Source: UKL13-2 sp038206765 (GTDB lineage Bacteria > Pseudomonadota > Gammaproteobacteria > Burkholderiales > Usitatibacteraceae). From it: a DNA stretch of 64,000 nucleotides. The translations under genes and the position numbers were made by a program. This document shows positions 14,487 to 23,929 of this stretch, in pieces. Position 1 is the first letter of the stretch. Each line of letters begins with the position of its first letter. The stretch spans positions 1 through 64,000 of the forward strand of contig JBBRAM010000017.1 of assembly GCA_038206765.1 (NCBI GenBank), read 5' to 3'. The notes below the pieces were generated by a model. That model was not told the origin of the DNA, did not search any database, and saw nothing but the letters and a program-made list of their open reading frames with translations.

Positions 14487-17400
14487 TTACTGTTTAGCCG
14501 CTGGTGAAATCTTACCGACGCTTTTGTTCGCCTTTGCGAAATCACCTGCTTTGACCATGCTGATCTTGTCAATATTGATGTACTTGCGGAAGGCAGCTGA
14601 CACATCTTCGGGTTTAAGGGCGGAGACTTTGGCCTCAAACTGGGCGCTCCAAACAAAGGTGCGATCCAAATCGAGATAGGTAGTCCAGCGCCCAGCTAGG
14701 CCTGAATCTTGCGCACGCGATTGCAGACGCTGCTGCAAGATGCCCGATTTTGCGGCAACCACTTCGGTCAGCAAGAAGCCATCTTTCAACGCTTTGGCTA
14801 CTTCTTCTTTGAACGCCGCTTCTACTTTCGCCACGTTTTGCGGTGCGGCAATCGCGTATGCAATCCAAGACGAGCCACGGTCTTTGGAGCCGACATTCAG
14901 TTGCGAGCCAGCACCATAGCTTAGGCCGTCCTTGACACGGATGCGCGCCATCAAACGCGAATCAAACCCGGCGCCACCACCCATGATGTAGTTGGCAACA
15001 AACAGCGCTGGATAGTCCGCATCATCGTCAAGCAAATTGACGTTAATCCGCGCCAAGAACATTGCATTCTCTTTATCGGGGGTTTCAAGATTGGCGTTGG
15101 CGACCGGAATCTCTTTGAACGCGTTGCTCAAACGGGTATAGGGCGCGCCAGCTTTCCACTCGCCAAAGGCTTCACGAATCGCCTGAGTCACGGCAGCTTC
15201 GTCAAAATCACCAACGACGGCGATCTCGCCTTTATTCGCACCGTAGAAATTCTTGTGGAACTCGCGCACCTGTGCGAGCGTAACTGCTTTGGTATCTTGC
15301 TCGGCTTCGTCCAGCGAATTCACATACCGGAAATCACCTTTTGGATAGGTATTGAATTGCTTCGCGAGTGCATTTGAGGCAACCGCTTGCGGATCACTCT
15401 TTTGCGATTCAATGCCAGTCAAAATTTGCTTGCGTAGCTGCTCAAACTCGGACTCGGGGAAATTGGCGTCACGCATCATGTGGGCCGCCAGCTTGATCGC
15501 GCCAACCAAGTTTGGCTTGGTTGTTTGCAAATCGGCCGACAGACCGGAAACGCTGCCTTCGATTTTGAGTTTTTCGGACGCGTCGGCAATTTGTTCGCGG
15601 CTTAATTTGTTCGTGCCACGCGACAACATTTGCCCCGTCATGCTGGCAACGGTGGCTTTACCGAAAAGCGATTTCTCGTCACCCGACTGCAAACGAACAC
15701 TCATGTTGACCGTTTCGCCACGGTTGAGTTTCGAGAGCAGCGCGACTTTCAGCCCGCCGATATTGATGATTTTTGTCCGTTTTTCGACGTTTTCATTGGC
15801 AGGATTAAATGCCTCGGCGTTTGAAACCACCTGCTTTGCGACAAAGCCTTTCATCGCATCGGCGACCGTCGGTGGTGCAGGAACTTCGGCGCGTTGTGGT
15901 GCATCCTCGGGGATAAAATAGCCTAAGACGCGGTTGTCGCGCTTGTAGTAACGCGCTGCGGCTTCTTGGATTTGCAACGCGGTCATGGCGACAGCGCGAT
16001 CACGGCCCTGGAAAAACAAGCGCCAATCGCCGAGCGCGATGGTTTCGGATAATTCAACGCCGATCGATTCATGGTTATTGAGGGTGCGTTCTGCGGCATT
16101 TGCAAAATTTTTCTTTGCGCGCTCGATCTCAACGGGGGTTGGCGGATTTTTGTAAAACTCCTCAACCGCTTTAATCATCTCATCGCGTACAACCTCAACT
16201 GAGTCGCCTTTCTTAACAACGGCGCCAATCATGTGCAAACCACCGTCCGCACCGAACAACGGGAAGCCAAATATCTGTGCGGCCTTGCCGGTTTCAACCA
16301 GCGCTTTATGCAAACGACCCGTTGGTGAATCGGTCAGCACATAGTTCATAAAACCAATCGCATCCGAATCGGGATGCAAGCCGGATGGCACTTTGTAGCC
16401 CAAGGCGACGATTTGAATATCGCCCTTGCGACGAACAAAAAACTGGCGTTCGCCGTCTTGGGTTGGCTCGACGGTCCACAGCTTCGGTAGGACGCGAGTT
16501 GGCTTGGGAATCACGGCAAAATATTTGCCGACCCATTGCAATACCTTGGCTTCGTCAAATTTACCTGCGACCAGTAGCACGGCATTGTCGGGCTGATAAT
16601 ACCGATGATAAAACCCTTGCAGGTTTTCGATTTTGACGTTTTCGATATCGGAGCGATTTCCGATCGTCGAATTGCCGTAGTTATGCCAATCAAAAGCTAT
16701 GCTCTGCATCCGCTTGAGCATCACGTTAAACGGCTGGTTTTCACCACTTTCGTACTCATTGCGGACTACCGTCATTTCGGAATCAAGGTCTTTTTTGGCG
16801 ACGAATGAATTCATCAACCGATCTGCTTCCATTTGCAGCGCCCACTCCAAGTTGGAGTCGTTGGCTTGGAACAGCTCAAAGTAGTTGGTGCGATCCAGCC
16901 AGGTCGAACCGTTAAAGCGCATGCCGCGCTTATTGAAATTCTTATCAATATCGGGATTTTTTGGTGTGCCTTTAAACAACAAATGTTCCAACAAATGCGC
17001 CATACCGGTTTCGCCATAATTTTCGTGGCGCGAACCGACCATAATCGTCATATTGACCGTCACGGTAGGTTTAGATTGATCTGGGAACAGCAGCACTTTT
17101 AAACCATTGGCGAGCTGGTATTCAGTAATGCCTTCGACTGTGCCAACCTTCGCAATCGCCGCGCCAGGCGCGGACTTTGCGGCAATTGCCGCTTTAGTGG
17201 GCTTCGCAGTTGATTGTGGAGCGGGCATCGCCGCCGATTGAGTTGCGGCCTTCGGGGGGGCAACAACCGGCGCGGCTTGCGCGGCGCTCGCGCCCCATGC
17301 AAACATCGTCAAGCTGGCAGCAATAATCGAGAGTGTTTTCACCACCACGTTTGCGAAAATCGATCCCGCAACCCGAACACGATCGTTGCGTTCGTTGAAT

Positions 17401-17495
17401 TCGTTGAGTTCGCTGATGTGAGGCGTATGAATGAATTTGCTCTGCGAAGGGGCGGTCGCGTCTGCGGCTCTAGAGAAAAAAGCAGTATGAATCAT
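14487..17495 (-). CDS. Secreted M16-family zinc metallopeptidase (proximal copy)
   Basis: This is the longer of two tandem M16 paralogues (1002 residues). The HLLEH zinc motif lies at about 167-171, with the distal glutamate region at MTVVRNEYE. Both halves of the M16 fold are present, the second without a zinc motif. A hydrophobic segment (VVVKTLSIIAASLTMFAWG, about 50-68) followed by AAQAAP looks like a signal peptide, but it is preceded by about 45 residues, unusually long. The ATG at 17495 has an AAGGA site; a GTG near residue 50 is an alternative start. Confidence 0.9.
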   Translation of the reverse strand: MIHTAFFSRAADATAPSQSKFIHTPHISELNEFNERNDRVRVAGSIFANVVVKTLSIIAASLTMFAWGASAAQAAPVVAPPKAATQSAAMPAPQSTAKPTKAAIAAKSAPGAAIAKVGTVEGITEYQLANGLKVLLFPDQSKPTVTVNMTIMVGSRHENYGETGMAHLLEHLLFKGTPKNPDIDKNFNKRGMRFNGSTWLDRTNYFELFQANDSNLEWALQMEADRLMNSFVAKKDLDSEMTVVRNEYESGENQPFNVMLKRMQSIAFDWHNYGNSTIGNRSDIENVKIENLQGFYHRYYQPDNAVLLVAGKFDEAKVLQWVGKYFAVIPKPTRVLPKLWTVEPTQDGERQFFVRRKGDIQIVALGYKVPSGLHPDSDAIGFMNYVLTDSPTGRLHKALVETGKAAQIFGFPLFGADGGLHMIGAVVKKGDSVEVVRDEMIKAVEEFYKNPPTPVEIERAKKNFANAAERTLNNHESIGVELSETIALGDWRLFFQGRDRAVAMTALQIQEAAARYYKRDNRVLGYFIPEDAPQRAEVPAPPTVADAMKGFVAKQVVSNAEAFNPANENVEKRTKIINIGGLKVALLSKLNRGETVNMSVRLQSGDEKSLFGKATVASMTGQMLSRGTNKLSREQIADASEKLKIEGSVSGLSADLQTTKPNLVGAIKLAAHMMRDANFPESEFEQLRKQILTGIESQKSDPQAVASNALAKQFNTYPKGDFRYVNSLDEAEQDTKAVTLAQVREFHKNFYGANKGEIAVVGDFDEAAVTQAIREAFGEWKAGAPYTRLSNAFKEIPVANANLETPDKENAMFLARINVNLLDDDADYPALFVANYIMGGGAGFDSRLMARIRVKDGLSYGAGSQLNVGSKDRGSSWIAYAIAAPQNVAKVEAAFKEEVAKALKDGFLLTEVVAAKSGILQQRLQSRAQDSGLAGRWTTYLDLDRTFVWSAQFEAKVSALKPEDVSAAFRKYINIDKISMVKAGDFAKANKSVGKISPAAKQ

Positions 17496-17674
17496 CGCGT
17501 TTATTCCTTATGGGAAGTTTTCGGTCGGTTAGCGGTTGAAAATGGCTGAATAGATATTTTTACCATCCGCATTCTAACGCCGCTGGGCCGATAAAACCTT
17601 AACGATGCGATGAATTTGTAATTTGGCCTGATGAAACCAAGCAAAAGGCAGTTTCGACCGGTGCAGCCTGCTGT

Positions 17675-18036
17675 TCATCGCAGCCAGCAGCAGTCGTACT
17701 TGCGCGCACGGGCAACGCGCATCCATCCTTTCGCCATTATCGAGGTGGTAGGGTAAATTGCCGCTTCCATAGGAACGCCGAAATCGAAATAGCCGCCATC
17801 GTCGCGCAAGTTATGCTCGAGAAGGTTGGCTGAGAATATCGGGCTGAACACGTGGGGTTGAACGGCCCGCAATAGCCGAAACGCCGCGCCAGCAATAGGG
17901 ACAGCCGGTAAGACACCGACTGAGACTCAGATACCAGCTGAGACCCAAGCTGGCCGCCGCGCTCGCGAGAGCCGCGTCGGGAAAAATAACGACACACGCT
18001 TCCGCCATCGGGGACGACGCCCCGATGCGCATCCAC
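17675..18036 (-). pseudogene. Possible decayed, frameshifted coding sequence of unknown family
   Basis: In the 545-base gap between the M16 genes and clpB, the minus strand shows protein-like sequence in one frame (QLVSESQSVSYRLSLLLARR, then FGYCGPFNP) that seems to continue in another (FSPIFSANLLEHNLRDDGGY, then FDFGVPMEAAIYP). Together they read like one protein with a frameshift near 17850. I do not recognise it and no ribosome binding site supports it. It may be chance; otherwise I see nothing in this gap. Confidence 0.3.
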
Positions 18037-18039
18037 TTA

Positions 18040-20646
18040 TTACTTTGCGAAGGTAATTCTGCCGTCCTTCAAGCCAACATGCACCGTATCCTTTGCGGCA
18101 AATTTTCCCTCCAAAATATCTTTGGATAAGGGGTTCTCAATTTCCTGCTGAATGGTGCGTTTCAATGGACGCGCACCATAAACCGGATCGAAGCCTGCCT
18201 TGGCGATCTCGGCCAATGCTTCGTCGCTTATTGAAAAGTTCATCTCGAGCGCATTCAGGCGTTGTTCGAGCCGCTTTAATTGAATCTTGGCGATGCCCGC
18301 AATATTGCGTTCATCGAGCGCATGGAAAACGATCACCTCATCAATACGGTTCACAAATTCAGGGCGGAAATAGGTTCTCACTTCAGCCATCACGGCAATT
18401 TTAATGACGCCATAATCACTGCCAGCCATCGACTGGATTTGCTGCGAGCCTAAGTTCGACGTCATCACAATCACGGTATTTTTAAAGTCAACTGTACGCC
18501 CCTGGCCGTCTGTCATGCGGCCATCATCGAGCACTTGCAACAGCACATTAAAAACATCGGGGTGCGCCTTCTCGACTTCATCAAATAAAATCACGCTATA
18601 GGGTTTACGGCGCACCGCTTCGGTGAGCGATCCGCCCTCTTCGTAGCCGACGTAGCCTGGTGGAGCGCCGATAAGCCTCGCAACTGAGTGCTTCTCCATA
18701 AATTCGCTCATATCGATGCGGATGATATGGTCTTCGGAGTCAAATAAAAACGCGGCAAGTGCTTTGCATAGCTCGGTTTTACCGACCCCTGTTGGCCCTA
18801 AAAACAAGAATGAGCCATATGGTCGGTTAGGATCGCCCAAGCCGGCTCTTGAGCGGCGTATGGCGTCGGATACCAAGCGCACGGCTTCATCTTGCCCCAC
18901 CACGCGTTTGTGCAATTGTGCTTCCATGTTGACGAGCTTTTCGCGCTCGCCCTGCATCATTTTAGAAACGGGGATGCCAGTCGCGCGCGAAACCACTTCC
19001 GCGATTTCTTCCGCCCCTACTTGAGTGCGCAGCAGCTTGAATTTCGGCGGCGCACCGCTTTTTTGCTGGGCAATTTCATTTGCTTTTTCATCGGTCTCAA
19101 CTTTGTTGAGTTCCGCCTCTAACGCCGGCAATTTGCCATATTGCAGTTCTGCCAATTTATCGAATTGCCCGCCGCGTTGCAGCTCCGCCATTTGCAAGCG
19201 GATTTTTTCGATCTCCTCGCGGATGTGCGCCGTACCCTGCACTTGCGCTTTTTCAGCTTTCCAAATTTCTTCCAAATCGGAATATTCTTTTTCTAATCGC
19301 CGGATTTCGTCTTCGATCAAGCCCATCCGTTTTTTCGAGGCGGCGTCTTTCTCTTTTTTCACCGCTTCACGCTCGATCTTCAATTGAATCAAACGACGTT
19401 CGAGCTTATCCATCACTTCGGGCTTGGAATCGATTTCCATCTTAATGCGTGACGCCGCTTCGTCGATCAAGTCAATCGCTTTGTCGGGCAAAAATCGATC
19501 TGTGATGTAGCGGTTCGATAATTCTGCTGCCGCCACGATCGCGGGGTCGGTAATATCGACACCGTGGTGCACTTCGTATTTTTCTTGAAGCCCGCGCAGA
19601 ATGGCGATAGTGGCTTCGACCGTCGGCTCACCGACCAAGACCTTCTGAAAGCGCCTCTCCAAGGCGGCGTCTTTTTCGACGTATTTACGGTATTCATCGA
19701 GCGTAGTCGCACCCACGCAGTGCAGCTCGCCGCGTGCCAAGGCAGGCTTCAACATATTGCCCGCATCCATCGCCCCTTCGGCCTTGCCCGCACCCACCAT
19801 GGTGTGCAGTTCATCGATGAAAACAATCGTTTGCCCCTCGTCGAGGCTGAGTTCTTTCAACACCGATTTCAAGCGCTCTTCAAATTCGCCCCGGTACTTG
19901 GCGCCTGCTAAAAGGGACGCCATATCGAGCGATAACACGCGCTTGCCCTTCAGCGACTCCGGCACTTCGCCGTTTACAATGCGTTGCGCCAAGCCCTCGA
20001 CAATGGCGGTCTTGCCGACACCCGGCTCGCCGATCAGCACGGGATTATTTTTGGTACGGCGTTGTAGTACCTGAATCGTGCGGCGGATTTCGTCATCGCG
20101 GCCAATCACGGGGTCTAGCTTGCCTTTGCGGGCCATTTCAGTGAGATCAACTGTATATTTTTTGAGAGATTCACGCTGGCCTTCGGATTCTGGTGTGCTC
20201 ACACCTTCGTCACCGCGCACCGCCTTCACGGCCGCATCGAGTGCTTGCTTGGTCGCACCATATTCTTTAAACAAACGCCCTGTTTCGCTCTTGTCGTTGA
20301 GCAACGCTAGTAAAAATAATTCAGAGGCCACAAACTGGTCACCGCGCTTGGTAGCTTCTTTGTCGGTTAAATTCAGGAGATTCGATAGGTCGCGTGAAAT
20401 CGTGATTTCGCCGCCGGTGCCTTCAATTTTGGCGAGTCGCGAAATGGCTTGTTCGAGCGCCGTCTTGAGGCGCGGTACCGCCACGCCGGCACGGGAGAGT
20501 AGCGACGATGTGCCGCCATCTTCTTGGTTTATCAGTGTGAGCAGTAAATGTTGCGGCTCAATAAAACCGTTGTCGTGCCCCAGCGATAGACTTTGCGCAT
20601 CGGCGAGCGCCTGTTGGAACTTGGTCGTTAGCTTATCGATTCTCAT
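18040..20646 (-). CDS. clpB: ATP-dependent disaggregase ClpB
   Basis: ClpB is a hexameric AAA+ chaperone that works with DnaK to pull proteins from aggregates after heat stress. The 868-residue protein has the N-terminal Clp repeats (MRIDKLTTKFQQALADAQSL), a first Walker A (GEPGVGKT), a long coiled-coil middle domain (about 410-525), a second Walker A (GPTGVGKT) and the C-terminal domain. Length is normal. The start has AAGGA upstream. I looked for a sigma-32 promoter and found no convincing match. Confidence 0.98.
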   Translation of the reverse strand: MRIDKLTTKFQQALADAQSLSLGHDNGFIEPQHLLLTLINQEDGGTSSLLSRAGVAVPRLKTALEQAISRLAKIEGTGGEITISRDLSNLLNLTDKEATKRGDQFVASELFLLALLNDKSETGRLFKEYGATKQALDAAVKAVRGDEGVSTPESEGQRESLKKYTVDLTEMARKGKLDPVIGRDDEIRRTIQVLQRRTKNNPVLIGEPGVGKTAIVEGLAQRIVNGEVPESLKGKRVLSLDMASLLAGAKYRGEFEERLKSVLKELSLDEGQTIVFIDELHTMVGAGKAEGAMDAGNMLKPALARGELHCVGATTLDEYRKYVEKDAALERRFQKVLVGEPTVEATIAILRGLQEKYEVHHGVDITDPAIVAAAELSNRYITDRFLPDKAIDLIDEAASRIKMEIDSKPEVMDKLERRLIQLKIEREAVKKEKDAASKKRMGLIEDEIRRLEKEYSDLEEIWKAEKAQVQGTAHIREEIEKIRLQMAELQRGGQFDKLAELQYGKLPALEAELNKVETDEKANEIAQQKSGAPPKFKLLRTQVGAEEIAEVVSRATGIPVSKMMQGEREKLVNMEAQLHKRVVGQDEAVRLVSDAIRRSRAGLGDPNRPYGSFLFLGPTGVGKTELCKALAAFLFDSEDHIIRIDMSEFMEKHSVARLIGAPPGYVGYEEGGSLTEAVRRKPYSVILFDEVEKAHPDVFNVLLQVLDDGRMTDGQGRTVDFKNTVIVMTSNLGSQQIQSMAGSDYGVIKIAVMAEVRTYFRPEFVNRIDEVIVFHALDERNIAGIAKIQLKRLEQRLNALEMNFSISDEALAEIAKAGFDPVYGARPLKRTIQQEIENPLSKDILEGKFAAKDTVHVGLKDGRITFAK

Positions 20647-20928
20647 TGGTGTATCCTTTTACTGACAATTTTGTCGTTTGTTCATGTTCTGAAGACAGTT
20701 TTAAGGCCAGCTTTAGCTTCGCCATAAATTCGCTTTAAATTAGTCCGATTCTGGCAAAGTAGATGTAGGCAAAACGGCATTTTTCAAGCACGCTGCTCTG
20801 CCCAACCCATTCTTAGCGCTCTATTGCTAGAGCTCTATTCTTCGCACTGTATTGTTAACCGTACTTTAGCCCTTCGCCAAAACTGAACCTTGTTTGAAAG
20901 CAAAGCGCCATCAAAATGTCTGACCTTT

Positions 20929-21792
20929 ATGTCTGATCCCTTCCACGATATCGAAGAAATCATTACCAGTGACGTAACGCGTGCGCTTAATGAAGATGTG
21001 CGGACCGGCGATTTAACGGCATCGCTGATACCTTCTTCCTCGCGTGGCGTGGCCGGCGTGATCACGCGCGAGGATGGTATTGTCTGCGGCACTGAATGGT
21101 TTGAACGTTGCTACACCGAGCTTGACCCCGACTGCGATATTTTTTGGCATGTAGCTGATGGCGATACTATCAGCGCCGGTCAGCAGCTGTGCGAAATCAG
21201 CGGCAATGCAAGGGCACTTCTAACGGCAGAGCGATCGTCGCTGAACTTTTTGCAAACTCTCTCCGCAGTGGCAAGCAAAACCCAACGTTTTGTTAAAGCC
21301 GTTGAGGGCACTCGCGCCAAAATCCTCGATACTCGCAAAACTATCCCAGGGCTGCGTATGGCGCTCAAGTACGCGGTGCGCGCGGGCGGCGGGCATAATC
21401 ATCGCATCGGCTTGTTTGACGGCATTTTGATCAAGGAAAATCACATCATGGCGGCCGGCGGCATCAAGCCCGCGATCGTAGCCGCGCAACAGCTCGTGCA
21501 GCACAGCGCGCCTGCCAATACGATGATCGAGATTGAAGTTGAAAATTTGGTGCAGCTTGAGGAAGCACTTGGCTGCGGTGCCAAATTTATTTTGATCGAC
21601 AATTTTTCGCCTGCGCAAATGCAAGCCGCGGTAAAAATTGCCGTCGGACGCGCGGAACTTGAAGCATCCGGCGGCGTCAATATCCATACCGTTCGCGCCA
21701 TTGCGGAAACCGGTGTTGATCGCATTTCAGTCGGCGCCCTCACCAAGGACATCCAAGCGCTAGACTTGTCATTGCGGTTTAAAATGCATTAA
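20929..21792 (+). CDS. nadC: Nicotinate-nucleotide pyrophosphorylase, carboxylating
   Basis: NadC converts quinolinate and PRPP to nicotinate mononucleotide in de novo NAD synthesis. I chose the ATG at 20929 (MSDPFHDIEEI) over an upstream TTG, giving 287 residues, the normal length. Conserved stretches include NFLQTLSAVAS, ILDTRKTIPGLR, KYAVRAGGGHNHR and IEVEVENL-like sequence (IEIEVENLVQLEEAL). It is divergent from clpB and followed by mlaA on the same strand after 137 bases. Confidence 0.95.
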   Translation: MSDPFHDIEEIITSDVTRALNEDVRTGDLTASLIPSSSRGVAGVITREDGIVCGTEWFERCYTELDPDCDIFWHVADGDTISAGQQLCEISGNARALLTAERSSLNFLQTLSAVASKTQRFVKAVEGTRAKILDTRKTIPGLRMALKYAVRAGGGHNHRIGLFDGILIKENHIMAAGGIKPAIVAAQQLVQHSAPANTMIEIEVENLVQLEEALGCGAKFILIDNFSPAQMQAAVKIAVGRAELEASGGVNIHTVRAIAETGVDRISVGALTKDIQALDLSLRFKMH

Positions 21793-21929
21793 CAACGTTT
21801 TGTGTATCGGAACTACCCTTCATAAAGTTTCCAGCGCGATTGCGGTCACACCCTGTTACTAAGCCCCATAACCACGCACCGCCGTTACACCTTTCCCACC
21901 GTTTCATCACAGACCAGAATATTCAAACT

Positions 21930-22820
21930 ATGTTTACCCAAACGACCAAAAACTTAACCCTACTTTTCTTTTGCCTTATTGCGGGCGGCTGCGCTACCCA
22001 GGGCGCACCCAAAGCTGATCCGTTTGAAGGCATGAACCGCGCCACCTATAAATTTAACGACGCTGTCGATGGTGCCGTGCTAAAGCCCGTCGCCAAGGGT
22101 TATCAAGCGGTCACGCCGCAGTTTGTGCGTTCGGGTATTTCCAACGCATTCACCAATATTGGCGATGTTGGCACGGCCGTCAATAACTTGTTGCAAGGCA
22201 AGCCCGGTAACGCGGTATCAGATGCTGGACGCTTCCTGGTTAATTCAACGCTGGGCATACTCGGTCTGTTCGACGTTGCCACACCGATGGGGCTGGAAAA
22301 GCACGATGAGGATTTTGGCCAAACGCTCGGCAAATGGGGCGTTGAAAGCGGGCCTTATTTGGTACTACCACTGATGGGTCCTTCCACTCTGCGCGATGTC
22401 GCTGGGAGACCGGTTGATGGCTACTTGGGTTATTTCCGCTATGTCGATCACATCCCCACACGCAATACTACCTTCGGCGTGGAATTAATTGATTTGCGTG
22501 CGAATCTGCTGGGCGCGTCCGACACCATAGATGCCGCCGCGTTAGACAAATATCAGTTTTTGCGCGATGCATTTTTGCAACGCCGATTAAACATGGTGTA
22601 CGACGGCAAAGTGCCGCAAGACAAGCGCGACAAATTAGAAGACGATCTCGATTCAACTGGCCCTACTGACGCAAAGGCAAAGGAGCCCGTGAAGCCTGTT
22701 GAGAAGGTTGAGAAGCTCGAGAAAAGTGTTGAAAAGAGTGACAAAAGCGAAATGATTAAAGCGGGTGAAAAAGGTGTAAAAACCGACAAGCCTGCTGAAG
22801 CGCCAGCAGAAAAAAAATAA
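21930..22820 (+). CDS. mlaA: MlaA (VacJ) outer-membrane lipoprotein
   Basis: MlaA removes mislocalised phospholipids from the outer leaflet of the outer membrane and passes them to the Mla system. I chose the ATG at 21930 because it gives a lipoprotein signal peptide ending in LIAGGC (Cys21); the longer frame has no sense as a signal. The core shows DPFEGMNRATYKFNDAVD and the GPYLVLPLMGPSTLRD motif. The last 55 residues are a Lys/Glu-rich tail (VEKVEKLEKSVEKSDKSE), an addition to the usual family length. The stop overlaps the next start (TAATG). Confidence 0.94.
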   Translation: MFTQTTKNLTLLFFCLIAGGCATQGAPKADPFEGMNRATYKFNDAVDGAVLKPVAKGYQAVTPQFVRSGISNAFTNIGDVGTAVNNLLQGKPGNAVSDAGRFLVNSTLGILGLFDVATPMGLEKHDEDFGQTLGKWGVESGPYLVLPLMGPSTLRDVAGRPVDGYLGYFRYVDHIPTRNTTFGVELIDLRANLLGASDTIDAAALDKYQFLRDAFLQRRLNMVYDGKVPQDKRDKLEDDLDSTGPTDAKAKEPVKPVEKVEKLEKSVEKSDKSEMIKAGEKGVKTDKPAEAPAEKK

Positions 22821-23152
22821 TGGTCGCGGGTTCATTCGGGCTTACCGTCAGTCTTGCATTGGTATTTCTGGCGTTCTGCGTCTTGATGGCGGGCGTGTTG
22901 GCGTTTTGCCTGCGGGAACGCCGCAAAATTGACGGCTTTGGCAACCCGTCCGCTAGTCATCAACCGCAGAGTACTTTTGACCATTCTTCGTCCGTCGACA
23001 TGCTCGGCGCCAATTTCAGCAACCTATCCCAGGCCAGTGCAGAAGATGAAGCCGCCGACAAACGAGTCGCCATCGTGCTTTTCGGCTCGATTATTGGCGG
23101 CGCGCTGCTCGCGCTGATCACCGGTTACCTAGTATTTTTCCGCAGTTGGTGA
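22820..23152 (+). CDS. Small two-helix membrane protein, unknown function
   Basis: The 110-residue product has a hydrophobic segment at each end (LTVSLALVFLAFCVLMAGVL and VLFGSIIGGALLALITGYLV) joined by a polar, Ser-rich loop. I do not recognise the family. Its ATG overlaps the mlaA stop by one base, so it is almost surely made from the same mRNA by coupled translation, which hints at an envelope role. Confidence 0.65.
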   Translation: MVAGSFGLTVSLALVFLAFCVLMAGVLAFCLRERRKIDGFGNPSASHQPQSTFDHSSSVDMLGANFSNLSQASAEDEAADKRVAIVLFGSIIGGALLALITGYLVFFRSW

Positions 23153-23213
23153 CGCCGGCTAATTGCTTGGAAAGCCGCGTCTAGCCTAGAGTTTGGCAGG
23201 TATTTCCGTTGCG

Positions 23214-23474
23214 CTAACCGCCGCTTAGCGCCGCCACAATCATCACCTCGCTCTGCGGTGCAAGCGGAAAATTTAAATCCCGTTGCAGATCCAGATCAAC
23301 AAAAAATTTAATATGCGCCCTCACCCGCCCCTGCTCATCGATCATATGAAAGCGGATGCCGGGGTACTGACGATCAAGGTCGAGCAGCAATTCAGCCAGT
23401 GATTTACCGTCGCCTATGACATTGCGGCTCCCGCCGGTGTAATCAACCAGCGGCGTGGGCAAATTTACGTTCAT
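23214..23474 (-). CDS. MoaD/ThiS-like ubiquitin-fold protein
   Basis: The 86-residue product starts at ATG 23474 (MNVNLPTPLVDYTGG) and ends in the Gly-Gly tail (VAALSGG) that MoaD/ThiS-type sulfur carriers use after adenylation. The hydrophobic core pattern LAELLLDLDRQYPG fits the fold. In other bacteria such genes often follow a BNR/sialidase-like gene, and a remnant of such a gene lies directly upstream in the same frame. No activating enzyme or molybdopterin gene is in the window, so its sulfur acceptor is unknown. Confidence 0.8.
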   Translation of the reverse strand: MNVNLPTPLVDYTGGSRNVIGDGKSLAELLLDLDRQYPGIRFHMIDEQGRVRAHIKFFVDLDLQRDLNFPLAPQSEVMIVAALSGG

Positions 23475-23723
23475 CAAGCGATCGATTTCGATGATCCGTA
23501 ATCTGGTCGCTGGTCGACACGAAGTGGGTATCAGTGCAGCCGATTCCAACGCGTAAATATGCGGCAAATGCTGAATCAGGCAACACCAATTTTCGCCCTC
23601 ATCAAAGCTCGCCCAAACCTCACCGCTGGTCGTGCCGAAATAGAGGCCGACTGGATCATGCAGATCGGCACACATCGCTTGGCGTTTAACGGTGAACCAC
23701 GCTTGTGCTTTTGGTAGGCCCAT
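23475..23723 (-). pseudogene. 3' remnant of a BNR/sialidase-like (YVTN/WD40-type) gene
   Basis: In frame with the MoaD-like gene the sequence reads GLPKAQAWFTVKRQAMCAD, then GLYFGTTSGEVWASFDEGE and NWCCLIQHLPHIYALESA, the C-terminal end of proteins annotated as exo-alpha-sialidase or BNR-repeat family. Everything before GLPKAQ is missing. The break falls exactly at 23723/23724, the edge of a 58-bp palindrome that looks like joined IS ends. The remnant runs into the MoaD-like frame without a stop, so a 169-residue hybrid could be translated. Confidence 0.75.
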
Positions 23724-23781
23724 TGTTGAATTTCACCCAGAATTGACCCTCCGGGGGGTCAATTTTAAGTGAAAATCAACA
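23724..23781. repeat. 58-bp imperfect palindrome resembling two joined IS ends
   Basis: The left half begins TGTTGAATTTCAC and ends TTGACCCTCC; the reverse complement of the right half begins TGTTGATTTTCAC and ends TTGACCCCCC. The two 29-base halves match at about 24 positions. TG...CA outer ends and this base pattern resemble IS21-type terminal repeats, here with no internal gene. It is bounded by truncated genes on both sides. Confidence 0.7.
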
Positions 23782-23894
23782 GTCCCCACCAACTTAAAGT
23801 ATTTCCCCAACACTCGTCGCGTATACCTTGGCTTCGGCTGTATCCAAGACGCCCGCCGCTTCGCCAGTTCTTCGTCATTCACATTCAGTTGCAC
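23782..23894 (-). pseudogene. 3' fragment of an IlvD/Edd-family dehydratase gene
   Basis: The minus strand encodes VQLNVNDEELAKRRASW and then IQPKPRYTRRVLGKYFKLVG, which matches the C-terminal region of dihydroxy-acid dehydratases. About 37 codons remain; the final residues are cut off by the 58-bp palindrome and everything upstream is replaced by the IS110 element. The fragment is surely non-functional. The family call rests on memory of the conserved ELARRRAAW...PRYTRGVLAKY pattern. Confidence 0.65.
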
Positions 23895-23929
23895 CTTAAA
23901 GTACCTTAAAGGTGTCTACTCTCCGAATT

